Position numbers and translations under genes: made by a program | Part shown: positions 43,450-51,919 of the stretch, piece by piece | Numbering within the stretch: position 1 is the first letter of the stretch | Layout: each line of letters starts with the position of its first letter | Assembly (NCBI RefSeq): GCF_001591965.1 | Contig: NZ_BCVX01000007.1 | Location: forward strand, 186,001 to 250,000 | Source: Lysinibacillus odysseyi 34hs-1 = NBRC 100172 | GTDB taxonomy: Bacteria; Bacillota; Bacilli; Bacillales_A; Planococcaceae | Reading direction: 5' to 3' | DNA length: 64,000 nt | Notes under the pieces: model-generated | What the model was told of the DNA's origin: nothing | Database searches by the model: none | What the model saw: only the letters and a program-made list of their open reading frames with translations

Positions 43450-43756
43450 GTGAAATGACCGTCCTTTCTTTCCCTCGTCATTTCCACTGAAAATCTGAAG
43501 TTATTCGAGATGAGCGTACCATATTTTCAAATTTTTGAAAAGATTATAGCGAATATTCTGATAGTATATGAACTGTCCTCTCCTATTTCTTATATAATAT
43601 AAATGGATTTCTATTACTATACGAGTTGTTCCAGAATCAATCGTTCAAATTAAAATGACTGCTCACTAAAAAGTTTCTATCCTTTTTACTGCGGCAAATA
43701 CTAAAATAAACTGCATAACCATTTCTATCATTCTACAATCCTTATGATCTATTTAG
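43450..43756. other. Intergenic region
   Basis: AT-rich; upstream region of the hypothetical gene/purU pair. A TATAAT-like stretch near 43590-43600 is the only visible signal. Confidence 0.35.
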
Positions 43757-43797
43757 AAAGAAGCCGAACCGCTGCATCTTCTCCCGATTCGGCTTTC
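43757..43797 (-). terminator. Terminator of ddh
   Basis: AAGCCGAA (43761-43768) against TTCGGCTT (43788-43795), followed on the minus strand by CTTTCT. Confidence 0.7.
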
Positions 43798-43802
43798 CTC
43801 TA

Positions 43803-44789
43803 TTATAATAATTCTTTTCTTAATTCAGCCGGTGACTTCGGCGACAATAAACCGAACGGAATATCGAATACCGTTTTTGCTCCTTTGACACCCATTCCCG
43901 CTAATTTATAGGCAGCCCGTGCGTATGCTACTAGGACACTCGATGTAAACATCGGATTGGATTCAAGTTTTAAAGAAAACTCAAGAATTTGTTTATCTCC
44001 ATCTCCTGACTCGCCCGAACGGATGACAAAGCCTCCGTGCGGCATCCCTGCATGCTGTTGTTTCAGTTCTTCTTCAGAGATAAAATGGACTGTTGTATCG
44101 TACTCGGCAAAGTAGTTCGGCATTTCTTTAATTTCCGTTTCAATTGCCGTCTGATCAGCACCATCCTCCAATACGACCCAGCATTCACGAGCATGCTTTT
44201 CACGTGTGGAAAGCTCAGGGTTTTCTCCGTTACGCACGCGTTCGACTGCTTCTTTTACCGGTAGTGTGTACTGGACAGCATGCTTCACCCCGTTAATACG
44301 GCGAACGGCATCCGAATGTCCCTGACTCAACCCATCTCCCCAAAATGTATATGTACTGCCTGCTGGAAGAACAGATTCACCAAGAAGACGGTTTAACGAA
44401 AACAAGCCCGGGTCCCAGCCAACCGAAATAATGGATACTCTCCCGTTCTCTTGTGCTGCTTGATCAACAACATCAAAAAACTCCGGAATTTTTGCATGAG
44501 TATCGAAGCTGTCGATTGTATGGAACCACTGGGCGAAATATGGAACTTGCTCTGGTAAATCTGTTGCTGATCCGCCGCAAAGAATCATCACGTCAATTTC
44601 CCCTTTAAAATTCACTGCTTCATTTACATGAAAAACAGTTACCCCCTCTGTATGAATGTGAATGGAAGAAGGCTCACGGCGTGTGAATACACCTACCAGC
44701 TCCATATCCGGGTTTTGGGAAATTGCCGCTTCCACTCCCCGGCCTAGATTTCCGTATCCTACAATACCAATTCGAATTTTTCTCATCAT
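43803..44789 (-). CDS. ddh: meso-Diaminopimelate D-dehydrogenase
   Basis: 328 residues: NADP Rossmann motif IGIVGYGNLGRGVE at the start, CGGSATDLPEQ, DSFDTHAKIPEF, SVGWDPGLFSLNRLLGE and GLSQGHSDAVRRI, all hallmarks of Ddh. It makes meso-DAP directly from tetrahydrodipicolinate, NADPH and ammonia, or runs in reverse. The enzyme is scattered in bacteria and classic in Lysinibacillus sphaericus, so it supports the taxonomic guess. Two adjacent ATGs; the second (44786) is better spaced from AGGGGG. A perfect inverted repeat lies about 40 bp upstream. Confidence 0.95.
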   Translation of the reverse strand: MMRKIRIGIVGYGNLGRGVEAAISQNPDMELVGVFTRREPSSIHIHTEGVTVFHVNEAVNFKGEIDVMILCGGSATDLPEQVPYFAQWFHTIDSFDTHAKIPEFFDVVDQAAQENGRVSIISVGWDPGLFSLNRLLGESVLPAGSTYTFWGDGLSQGHSDAVRRINGVKHAVQYTLPVKEAVERVRNGENPELSTREKHARECWVVLEDGADQTAIETEIKEMPNYFAEYDTTVHFISEEELKQQHAGMPHGGFVIRSGESGDGDKQILEFSLKLESNPMFTSSVLVAYARAAYKLAGMGVKGAKTVFDIPFGLLSPKSPAELRKELL

Positions 44790-44829
44790 AATTCCCCCTA
44801 TCTTACACCCTTATGTAATTTCTGAATTC

Positions 44830-44844
44830 TATGTAAATTACATA
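44830..44844. promoter_or_regulatory. Inverted repeat upstream of ddh
   Basis: TATGTAA-A-TTACATA is a perfect 7-bp inverted repeat with a single central base, 41 bp from the ddh start. Possible operator; regulator unknown. Confidence 0.45.
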
Positions 44845-44916
44845 TTAAGTCTATATTACCGTATAAAAATACACAAGGACTACGATGACATAGGCTGGGA
44901 ACTAATGAAACATTTT

Positions 44917-44944
44917 TGAAACTTTTTTGGCACTCATCCGTATA
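44917..44944 (+). promoter_or_regulatory. Sigma-W-type ECF promoter
   Basis: TGAAAC (44917-44922), exactly 16 nt, then CGTATA (44939-44944): a perfect match to the B. subtilis sigma-W consensus. A second TGAAAC lies 11 bp upstream. It points at the secreted protein gene beginning at 45026, implying cell-envelope stress control. Confidence 0.75.
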
Positions 44945-45025
44945 CATATATGGAAGGAAGCAAAATAGACTTTTATACCTGTTTTGCTATACTTAAATAG
45001 TAACAATATTAGATGGAGGCAAAGT

Positions 45026-45499
45026 ATGAAAAAAATCGCAGCAGCATTTTTAGCATTTACACTTGTATTTTCTAGTGTCGGTACACTGTTACCGATGTTT
45101 GGTGATCATCAGGTGGAAGCAAAATCCTACAAATCAGGTAAAAAAAGCTTCAACTCAAACAATACTCGTTCCAATATGCAAAAAAGTAACGATGACACAA
45201 ACAAAAACAATGATGGCACTGTCACAAACAGCAACAGTACTAGCAAAAAGAGCACAGCTACTACATCGAACAAAAAAGGCGGCTTTTCAGCTGGCGGATT
45301 AATGAAAGGGTTATTTATTGGCGGCTTGGCCGGCTTACTATTCGGCAGTCTGTTCAGTAATTTAGGAGTAATCGGCTCCATCCTCGGTTTCTTAATTAAT
45401 ATGGCTGCCATCCTGTTAGTTGTTTTCCTTGTAGTGAAATTGGTTCAAAAAATGACGCGCAAGAAAGAAAATGAGGCAAATAACGGATGGAAAAACTAA
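45026..45499 (+). CDS. Secreted/membrane Tim44-like protein
   Basis: 157 residues: signal peptide (MKKIAAAFLAFTLVFSSVGT, cleavage after VEAK region), a low-complexity Ser/Asn/Lys/Thr linker (about 40-90), then a glycine-rich GLMKGLFIGGLAGLLFG and a second hydrophobic helix with a basic tail. This layout matches the N-terminal part of bacterial Tim44-domain (preprotein translocase Tim44-like) proteins, without the Tim44 domain. ATG chosen for GGAGG 6 nt before. Overlaps the next gene by 13 bases, so one operon under the ECF promoter. Role in envelope stress is inference. Confidence 0.72.
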   Translation: MKKIAAAFLAFTLVFSSVGTLLPMFGDHQVEAKSYKSGKKSFNSNNTRSNMQKSNDDTNKNNDGTVTNSNSTSKKSTATTSNKKGGFSAGGLMKGLFIGGLAGLLFGSLFSNLGVIGSILGFLINMAAILLVVFLVVKLVQKMTRKKENEANNGWKN

Positions 45500-45780
45500 T
45501 TTTGCAGGAGCAGGATTTAATCAACGCAGTATGTCTATTTCACGCCCGCTTCAAGCAAACTCAGCCAGAACTTGTAGAAGTGGAGCTGTGCTATGATGAT
45601 GCAGCCGGATACACAGCCGAAGCCTACGTGAACGGTTTGATGGAAGAGTATCAACAGCCAAACTTCATTACAGCGATTCGCCTTTATATTGACGAACAGC
45701 TTGGCAAAGATTCAATGTCTGCCCGGATTATCCTTGATATCGATGATGAATTTGGTATGATTGCCAACGTTGAATGGTAG
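45487..45780 (+). CDS. YxcD-like protein (DUF2653)
   Basis: 97 residues, soluble and acidic, resembling the DUF2653/YxcD family (LQEQDLINAVCLFHARFKQT; EVELCYDDAAGYTAEAYVNG). No known activity. Overlaps the Tim44-like gene and shares its promoter; a bidirectional terminator ends the unit. Confidence 0.75.
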   Translation: MEKLILQEQDLINAVCLFHARFKQTQPELVEVELCYDDAAGYTAEAYVNGLMEEYQQPNFITAIRLYIDEQLGKDSMSARIILDIDDEFGMIANVEW

Positions 45781-45882
45781 GATAAAACGGCATCTGAATA
45801 GTTGTTTAATCGTATATTTCTAGTGCTGTTTATGATTTCAGCTGTTAAAGCGGAATTTTCAGCAGCTAATTCTTAAAAATAC

Positions 45883-45924
45883 AGAACTGCCCCGAAATCC
45901 ATAACTTTCAGGGCAGTTCTTTTT
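45883..45924. terminator. Bidirectional terminator between yxcD-like and cbiX-like genes
   Basis: AGAACTGCCC (45883-45892) and GGGCAGTTCT (45911-45920), then TTTT on the + strand and ...GTATTTTT on the minus strand. Confidence 0.78.
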
Positions 45925-45983
45925 CATTATTTCATGCAGGACCAAGGAGGCTTGCATAATTCTACTTATAAAATAATATTGCT

Positions 45984-47198
45984 TTAATGGTGATGATGAT
46001 GCTCATAGCCATGCTCTTCTGCATACTTTCTGAAATTTTCAAGATCCTGCATACCTGTAGAAGTCCCGTTCATCGCCTGCTCGGCACGTTCAACCAGTAC
46101 ATGCTGAAGTTTCGGATGATAGCCAAAATAATCGGCAATTTGAATATCTACGAGTGGGTATCTTACTTGATAGCTTTCTCGCATTTTGTGCATTCTCTCC
46201 ATCAGAATTCCAGTGAACAGGAAGTATGGGAGCATAATAATTTTCTTTGCCCCAAGTCTTACACACCGGTCGATTCCTTCTTCCACGGAAGGCGTTGTTA
46301 CCCCCATAAAAGCACTCTCGACCCAGCGTACATCTAGCTTTTCCCAAAGCAGCCTTGAAATTTTATAAAATTCCCCATTCGCTTCCGGATCACTGCCTCC
46401 CCTCGCAATAAGGAGAATGGCTGTGTCTTCATGCCTTGCTGAAGGATCAAATCCTACCTCCGATAAGCGCGTTTTAAGAATTTCAAACACCTCCTCATGA
46501 ATGCCGATTGTCTGTCCGTACGTGAATGTAACATCCGGGAAGTGCTCTTTTGCATGTTCAATCTCTGCTGGGATGTGCATTTTAGAATGTCCCGCATGGA
46601 GTAGTATGATAGGAATAACATGGATCTCCTCAGCCCCCTTTTCAACACAGAGCTCTATGCCTTCTTCAATATTCGGGGAAGCAAATTCTAAAAAACATGT
46701 TTCCACCATAATTGCCGGATCGACCAAGTAGCTTGTACGTTCAACAAATTGCCGTACTTCTTCATTTCCGGCTTCGAGCTTACTGCCATGTCCTACAAAC
46801 AATACTGCTTTTTTCATCCCCTCTTGTTTCCCCCTTTTCTTTCGTTTTTTCGATTTTGAAATCCCTTTTGTATAAGCCGGCGATACTTCCGACAGGCCAT
46901 TATCCGTCATGCTGTAAATGATATGGGCGTCATCTACCTCATCATTTACAATATCACGGCCGACCTGTTCTTTAGGAACGCTGTACCATTTCCCCTCTGG
47001 ATAAGAAATAACAACACATTTATCCCGGCAACGGCCATTGCATCTTGTACGAGATGTATGAATAGACTCATCAAGCTGCTTTTTTGCAATCTCATCTCTT
47101 ATCGCAAGAGTAATTTCCTCTGCCCCTGCACCCATACACGTGCTTCCGTTGCAAATAAGCAGATGCTTTTGCATTCCTTGTAAATTCCATGTCGTCAT
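45984..47198 (-). CDS. cbiX: Ferredoxin-like domain fused to CbiX sirohydrochlorin cobaltochelatase
   Basis: 404 residues. Residues 1-110 form a thioredoxin-like [2Fe-2S] ferredoxin domain with Cys16, Cys21, Cys53, Cys57 and Cys61 (TRCNGRCRDKC), resembling the separate CbiW of B. megaterium. A Lys/Arg linker (112-125) leads to a long-form CbiX with active-site His137 (FVGHGSK) and His201/His204 (LLHAGHSKMH) and a second, degenerate repeat from about 250. The natural C-terminus is HHHHH. CbiX inserts cobalt into sirohydrochlorin, the committing step of anaerobic B12 synthesis. It lies in the riboswitch-controlled uptake operon, not in the main cbi operon where B. megaterium has cbiX. The Fe-S cluster is predicted from cysteine spacing. 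Confidence 0.85.
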   Translation of the reverse strand: MTTWNLQGMQKHLLICNGSTCMGAGAEEITLAIRDEIAKKQLDESIHTSRTRCNGRCRDKCVVISYPEGKWYSVPKEQVGRDIVNDEVDDAHIIYSMTDNGLSEVSPAYTKGISKSKKRKKRGKQEGMKKAVLFVGHGSKLEAGNEEVRQFVERTSYLVDPAIMVETCFLEFASPNIEEGIELCVEKGAEEIHVIPIILLHAGHSKMHIPAEIEHAKEHFPDVTFTYGQTIGIHEEVFEILKTRLSEVGFDPSARHEDTAILLIARGGSDPEANGEFYKISRLLWEKLDVRWVESAFMGVTTPSVEEGIDRCVRLGAKKIIMLPYFLFTGILMERMHKMRESYQVRYPLVDIQIADYFGYHPKLQHVLVERAEQAMNGTSTGMQDLENFRKYAEEHGYEHHHHH

Positions 47199-47240
47199 AA
47201 GCTTCCCCCTCCACTCTCATTTCTGTAGCAGTTGACATAA

Positions 47241-47933
47241 TTATTCCTCTAACCATTCAGACAGCTCCGAATGGCGTTTTATATATACAGCAAATGTTTC
47301 CTTTTCGTGTGATTCCTGTGAATAACGATCTATCAATTTTTGTACTAGCTGAGTGATGAAAAATTCCGGAACTTTCCTGATCAATAGCTTTCCGGGTTTT
47401 GCGTGCCTCCCCATTTGCACCGCTCCTGCCAATAGATCCGCTTGACCGTTATGGTAAATTATCGCTATATCATCATACACGGCGTTATAACATGCTGAAG
47501 CACAGGCATTAAAACCGATGCGAAGTCTCTTTTTTGCAGCCATTCCTTCAATGGATTGCAGCATTTGTTTTACTACAGGTAATGCTTCCAAACGCTCTCC
47601 ATCACAAAAGTCACAACATTTTAGTACAGCACACGCGCCTGTAGGTACAACATATAGTCCTACTTTCGTCAACTGCTCAACTGCCTGACTTAATTCATGT
47701 TTCGGAATAGACAGAAGCAGTGTATGGCTTGCTGAATATTTAACTGCACCGTTCTCGGTGACTTGTGCCAACACTAGCAGCTGTTCGCCTGTAAAATGTT
47801 TATTGATGATACCAGGCGCTACACTAACATACGCATAATCATCTCGTTGACTTAATGTGGCATATGTATCTTTTGGCATTGGCAATATGCTGGCCTGCTG
47901 AAAACTCTGTTGCAGCAATTCTTTGATCTCCAT
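47241..47933 (-). CDS. Stand-alone nitrite/sulfite-reductase-type (4Fe-4S/siroheme) domain protein
   Basis: 230 residues with the complete cluster motif of nitrite/sulfite reductases: Cys101-x5-Cys107 (GACAVLKCC) and Cys144-x3-Cys148 (FNACASACYNA). The N-terminal half is ferredoxin-like (NIR/SIR half-domain). The second half aligns with the C-terminal domain of the CbiH60-like protein at 63597 (both GFNxCxxACYxAVxDDIxIxY). It sits between the chelatase and the B12-binding protein genes under the B12 riboswitch. Possible electron carrier for cobalt reduction or corrinoid chemistry; function unproven. Confidence 0.72.
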   Translation of the reverse strand: MEIKELLQQSFQQASILPMPKDTYATLSQRDDYAYVSVAPGIINKHFTGEQLLVLAQVTENGAVKYSASHTLLLSIPKHELSQAVEQLTKVGLYVVPTGACAVLKCCDFCDGERLEALPVVKQMLQSIEGMAAKKRLRIGFNACASACYNAVYDDIAIIYHNGQADLLAGAVQMGRHAKPGKLLIRKVPEFFITQLVQKLIDRYSQESHEKETFAVYIKRHSELSEWLEE

Positions 47934-48913
47934 TAGAAACTTCCTGGATAAAAGCCTTTTGCTAAAATACTAAGTGCTTCTGCAACACGTACTCCCTCAG
48001 AAGCGGCTGATAGTGGCAAGATAACAAAGCGGTCATTTTGTACAGCAGGCGTTGTCTTTAGTGCTGGGTCTGATTTTAAGAAATTAATTTTTTCCTCTGC
48101 CGTTGTGGATCCATAATCGATTACAACAATTACTTCAGGCTGCCGCTCTACTGCATCCTCTTTTGAAACTGTCGTCCATTTTCCTTTTACATCACCGAAA
48201 ATATTGACACCACCAGCCATCGTCACAAGCTCATTCATAAAGTTTTGCGCAGCCGTAAATACTTCAGTTTCCCCGCTGTCGAATACCAATACAGGCAAAT
48301 CTTCTTTCACATCAGGCAGCCTAGAAGTAATATCTTCAATATCTTTCGTCATTTGTGAAATAAGTTCTTCTCCCCGTTCTTCTACTCTAAAAATTTTTGC
48401 GATGTTCCGTATATCCGTATAGATATCATCCAGCTTCGGTGCAAGCATAACAGATGATGACTGTAGATAGGAGTGTATTCCCAGTTCTAATAATTCCTCA
48501 CGAGAAGCGATACTTTTTTTATCAAAAGCACTGCTCCAGCCACCGTATAAAAAGTCCGCACCACTTGCGATTATTTGCTCCTTCGTCGGGTACTGCTCAG
48601 CAAGTACAGGTACTTGTTCATATGCATTCTGCAGCGGCTCATATATTTCATCATCCAAATAGGCTGTCCCAACCATTGACTCCTCGAGTCCCAGTGCCAG
48701 CATAATTTCCGTAACATGCTGGTTTAAGGAAACCGCCTTTGTCGGTGCTTTAGTATATTCCTGTTTCATACCTTCATTTTCGACAACAACAACCTCTGAG
48801 GGCGTATCCTTCTCATCATTAGCAGTTGCATCCTTCACTTCTGCTTCTTTTCCACATGCTGCAAGCAGTAGAACCGTTATAAGGAAAGCCAGCCAGACTT
48901 TATTCAGTTTCAT
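47933..48913 (-). CDS. btuF: B12-type ABC transporter binding lipoprotein (BtuF-like)
   Basis: 326 residues, exported lipoprotein: MKLNKVWLAFLITVLLLAAC with lipobox Cys20, then a low-complexity linker and a two-lobed class III periplasmic-binding fold (KAVSLNQHVTEIMLALGLEE). The family carries B12, siderophores or heme; the cobalamin riboswitch upstream and corrin enzymes in the operon favour B12. Its TAA overlaps the next ATG (TAATG). Confidence 0.85.
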   Translation of the reverse strand: MKLNKVWLAFLITVLLLAACGKEAEVKDATANDEKDTPSEVVVVENEGMKQEYTKAPTKAVSLNQHVTEIMLALGLEESMVGTAYLDDEIYEPLQNAYEQVPVLAEQYPTKEQIIASGADFLYGGWSSAFDKKSIASREELLELGIHSYLQSSSVMLAPKLDDIYTDIRNIAKIFRVEERGEELISQMTKDIEDITSRLPDVKEDLPVLVFDSGETEVFTAAQNFMNELVTMAGGVNIFGDVKGKWTTVSKEDAVERQPEVIVVIDYGSTTAEEKINFLKSDPALKTTPAVQNDRFVILPLSAASEGVRVAEALSILAKGFYPGSF

Positions 48914-49693
48914 CTATTTCCCTTCTTTCCATCTTTTCGACATGTATTGTATATGTGGTCTTTTCGTCACCGGGTCAGTAGAGAGGACCGTATCAACACG
49001 GAAAATTTCCTTTATTTTCTCTGTTGTTAATACTTCGTCTGGTGTTCCATGATAGTGCACTGCTCCATCTTTCAATGCAATCAAATCATCACAGTAGGCG
49101 GCAGCTAAATTTAAATCATGCAGGGCTGCAATGATCGTAATCGGCAAGCTATGAATCAAGTCCATCAGTTGCAGCTGGTGCTCAATATCTAAATGATTTG
49201 TCGGCTCATCCAAAATGAGGATATCCGTTTGCTGAGCAAGAGCACGCGCTACTGTTACACGCTTTTTCTCTCCGCCGGATAAATTGCTGAACTGACGATC
49301 TGCTAAATGTGCAATATCAGCCAGTGCCATGCATTCCTCTACAATGCGCAAGTCTTCTTCTGTATCACGGGCAAACAGTTTTTTATGAGGAGTGCGGCCC
49401 ATCAGAACAAGCTCTTTCACCGTAAAATCAAAAATGACCGGTGATTCCTGACTGACAACTGCTACTTCCTTTGCATATTGCTTTTCTGGCATTTTCCAAA
49501 TATCCTGTTCATTCATCACGACAAGACCGTTTGACGGCTTGAAATAGCGGTACATCACTTTTAGCAACGTTGATTTTCCACTTCCGTTTGGTCCAATCAA
49601 GCCGATGAAGGACCCTTTTTGGACCGAGCAGGAAATATCCTTTAAAATTTGCTTGTCCTGAATGTCGTATGAAATATGCTGTATATCAAGCAC
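48914..49693 (-). CDS. btuD: B12-type ABC transporter ATPase (BtuD-like)
   Basis: 259 residues. Walker A GPNGSGKST (34-42), Q-loop VVSQESPV, signature LSGGEKKR, Walker B ILILDEPTNHLD and the H-loop ALHDLNL. Drives import through the BtuC-like permease. GTG start, 2 bases after the permease stop, with GGAGGTGGTG upstream. Specificity from operon context. Confidence 0.9.
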   Translation of the reverse strand: MLDIQHISYDIQDKQILKDISCSVQKGSFIGLIGPNGSGKSTLLKVMYRYFKPSNGLVVMNEQDIWKMPEKQYAKEVAVVSQESPVIFDFTVKELVLMGRTPHKKLFARDTEEDLRIVEECMALADIAHLADRQFSNLSGGEKKRVTVARALAQQTDILILDEPTNHLDIEHQLQLMDLIHSLPITIIAALHDLNLAAAYCDDLIALKDGAVHYHGTPDEVLTTEKIKEIFRVDTVLSTDPVTKRPHIQYMSKRWKEGK

Positions 49694-49695
49694 TT

Positions 49696-50733
49696 CTATT
49701 CACCACCTCCAAACGAATAACTTTGTTTTCGAAGCATCCAAATGAAGAAAGGACAGCCGCACAATGCTGTTATAATCCCAATAGGCATTTCCTCCGGGGA
49801 AATGACGGATCTGGCAAACGCGTCTGCACAAACAAGAAAGACTGCTCCTATAAGAGCGCTCATCGGCAATACATATTTATAATTTGAGCCAACAATCATT
49901 CGAACGATATGTGGGATAATGAGACCGATGAAACCGATAGATCCACTAACAGCAACAAGGACACCAGTCAACAATGAAACAAGCACAATAATTACAAAAC
50001 GGAATTTCTCGATTGACAGCCCTAATGTTGCAGCCGTTTCTTCCCCCATAAGAAGGGCGTTCAATTGTCTGTAACATATGGTTAATAAGATAAAAACGAT
50101 TGCAAAGACAACAATCGGAATGCCAATATTGTTCCATTTAGCTCCTGCCAAACTGCCGAGCATCCAATGCATGACGGCCTTGATACCGCCTTCTTCTTTA
50201 GAAGTCATCAGCATAAAATTCGTGGCAGCAGAGAAAACAAGAGAGATGGCTATCCCTGCGAGCAGCAATCTTACAACAGATGTACGTCCGTTAACACGTG
50301 CCAATAAAAACACAATCGAGACTGCCATCATGGCACCTAGAAATGCTGCAGTTGAGAGCGCATACACTCCTAAAAAGCTGAATGCCCCTAACAAAATGAC
50401 GGATGTTGCACCGACTGAAGCACCGGACGACACACCTAAAATGTATGGGTCAGCGATGGAATTCCGAACAAGTGCTTGAATGGCTGCACCGCTAATTGCC
50501 AGTCCCGCCCCAACTACTGCTGCAAGTATGACACGGGGAACACGGATCTCCCAAATGATAATTGCCTGAGCGCTTGTTGGCTGTGCCCCTAGATCTACGG
50601 CAAAATGAGAAAGTACCACCTGCCAGATGATGAGCGGCGTTATATCGACAGAGCCAATCATGACAGCGACTGTCATTGCGATGAAAAGCAGTACCGCTAG
50701 GACAATCATTACTAAATTAAATCTCTTTTTCAT
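49696..50733 (-). CDS. btuC: B12-type ABC transporter permease (BtuC/FecCD family)
   Basis: 345 residues, about ten membrane helices of the FecCD family: VRVILAAVVGAGLAISGAAI, the NSIADPYILGVSSGASVGA motif, GFIGLIIPHIVRMIVG coupling helix. The ATG at 50733 gives the usual family length; an in-frame frame extends another 32 codons upstream but overlaps the methyltransferase gene. Overlap of about 17 bases with the latter. Confidence 0.87.
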   Translation of the reverse strand: MKKRFNLVMIVLAVLLFIAMTVAVMIGSVDITPLIIWQVVLSHFAVDLGAQPTSAQAIIIWEIRVPRVILAAVVGAGLAISGAAIQALVRNSIADPYILGVSSGASVGATSVILLGAFSFLGVYALSTAAFLGAMMAVSIVFLLARVNGRTSVVRLLLAGIAISLVFSAATNFMLMTSKEEGGIKAVMHWMLGSLAGAKWNNIGIPIVVFAIVFILLTICYRQLNALLMGEETAATLGLSIEKFRFVIIVLVSLLTGVLVAVSGSIGFIGLIIPHIVRMIVGSNYKYVLPMSALIGAVFLVCADAFARSVISPEEMPIGIITALCGCPFFIWMLRKQSYSFGGGE

Positions 50734-51577
50734 GATGACCATTTCCATCAGTCCGCTTGACCGGTTCCCATGAAAGTATCGCTGCATAAAATTGGTGACG
50801 ATAATAGTAGCCATTCTTTGTCTTCTCAATAAATGGCTCTAATGCCTGTTCAACATGTTTCCATTCAAATGATTCATCGAGTATTTTTTTACTCTGAGCC
50901 TCAAGCAGCTGCTCCTTTGTATCATACGAATAGGTACGCTCTAGAGATAACATTTGACAATCCGCATAGATACCAAGCTGGTACAGCATATTTAATATTT
51001 CAATATAATCTCTTCGAGGATATTTAATGGAATAGCCAAACTGCTTATCCAATACTTGATAATGCGGCTGGATAGGCCCCGTTGTCATGCCGATGATTGC
51101 TCTTTTCTTCGCCAGCTCATTCATCTTCTTCAGCGGCTCAAGCATATGATACATCCGGTAAAAGCAATTCACTCCGATGACAATATCATGTGGATCCAGT
51201 TCTGCTTCTTCCCACTTTGCATGAACAAATTGGACATTTGAAGATTCATCGAAATATTGGGCTAAATACGTGAGCACACTTTCAGAAGCGTCCACACATG
51301 TTAATGCAGCAGTATCCTCTGCCAAAGGGAATGTATAATTTCCCCATCCAGGGCCAATCTCGATTGCTGTATCATCAGGGCTTATATACCGTTTCATTGC
51401 CTCATAAATCGGCGCTGCATGTTCGTCGGTTTGTTTGTATGACTTTTTCTTCATCGATTGGGCCCAAAATGCTTCCTCGAGCGAATCATCCACCATCCGT
51501 TTCGGCATTTGGCCCTGCCAATCATGCATACCTTCCTGCCACAGCTTTTCAAAATCAATAGCTAACGGTCCCTTCAT
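50717..51577 (-). CDS. SAM-dependent methyltransferase heading the B12-riboswitch operon
   Basis: 286 residues. SAM-binding motif I AIEIGPGWGNYTFPLA and motif II CVDASESVL mark a class I methyltransferase, with no similarity to tetrapyrrole (CbiL-type) methylases. The ATG at 51577 follows AAAGGAG. It is the first gene after the riboswitch terminator. Substrate unknown; a corrinoid-related or salvage role is inferred purely from the operon. The C-terminal half is helical with aromatic clusters (YYYRHQFYAA). Confidence 0.78.
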   Translation of the reverse strand: MKGPLAIDFEKLWQEGMHDWQGQMPKRMVDDSLEEAFWAQSMKKKSYKQTDEHAAPIYEAMKRYISPDDTAIEIGPGWGNYTFPLAEDTAALTCVDASESVLTYLAQYFDESSNVQFVHAKWEEAELDPHDIVIGVNCFYRMYHMLEPLKKMNELAKKRAIIGMTTGPIQPHYQVLDKQFGYSIKYPRRDYIEILNMLYQLGIYADCQMLSLERTYSYDTKEQLLEAQSKKILDESFEWKHVEQALEPFIEKTKNGYYYRHQFYAAILSWEPVKRTDGNGHHEKEI

Positions 51578-51661
51578 ATGTCTCGCTCCTTTCTCAAACA
51601 CAAAATAGACAATATTTTCATCCGTTGATTGTTCATCTCTGAATTTCTTAAACACTTGCAT

Positions 51662-51694
51662 AAAAAATCATGTAGACAATGAAATATCTACATG
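51662..51694 (-). terminator. Expression-platform terminator of the cobalamin riboswitch
   Basis: CATGTAGA (51687-51694 read on the minus strand) pairs with TCTACATG (51669-51676) and is followed by ATTTTTT. It lies between the riboswitch aptamer and the first gene, as expected for OFF control by B12. Confidence 0.8.
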
Positions 51695-51734
51695 AGGAAA
51701 AGCAAGCACTAATATATGTAGTACAATGCTTCCC

Positions 51735-51905
51735 ATAATCCCGTGGGTACACTTCGTGACCGTCTGGCAGGTCTCCTGACTTCACATCATCGCAAAGCAA
51801 ATCCCTTCCCGCATATTGCAGTGGTGCTGATTTGCTGCTCCGTTTCACAGTGGCGGGTACCGTGGTGAACTTACATCACACTTCCCTTTTAAGTAGTTCT
51901 CACTA
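51735..51905 (-). ncRNA. Cobalamin riboswitch aptamer
   Basis: On the minus strand the conserved elements occur in order: AAAAGGGAAGTGTGATG near 51875-51891, CCCGCCACTGTGAAACGG (about 51839-51856), and the B12 box GTCAGGAGACCTGCC (51766-51780). Peripheral hairpins connect them. A terminator and the B12-uptake operon follow. It binds adenosyl- or other cobalamins and shuts the operon off when B12 is ample. Confidence 0.93.
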
Positions 51906-51919
51906 CACCAAACGACATG

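Noticed and set aside
45996-47198. Poly-His end of the CbiX-like protein as a cloning tag artefact
   Set aside because: The His codons are in genomic context directly followed by a natural stop, and His-rich tails occur in CbiX proteins.
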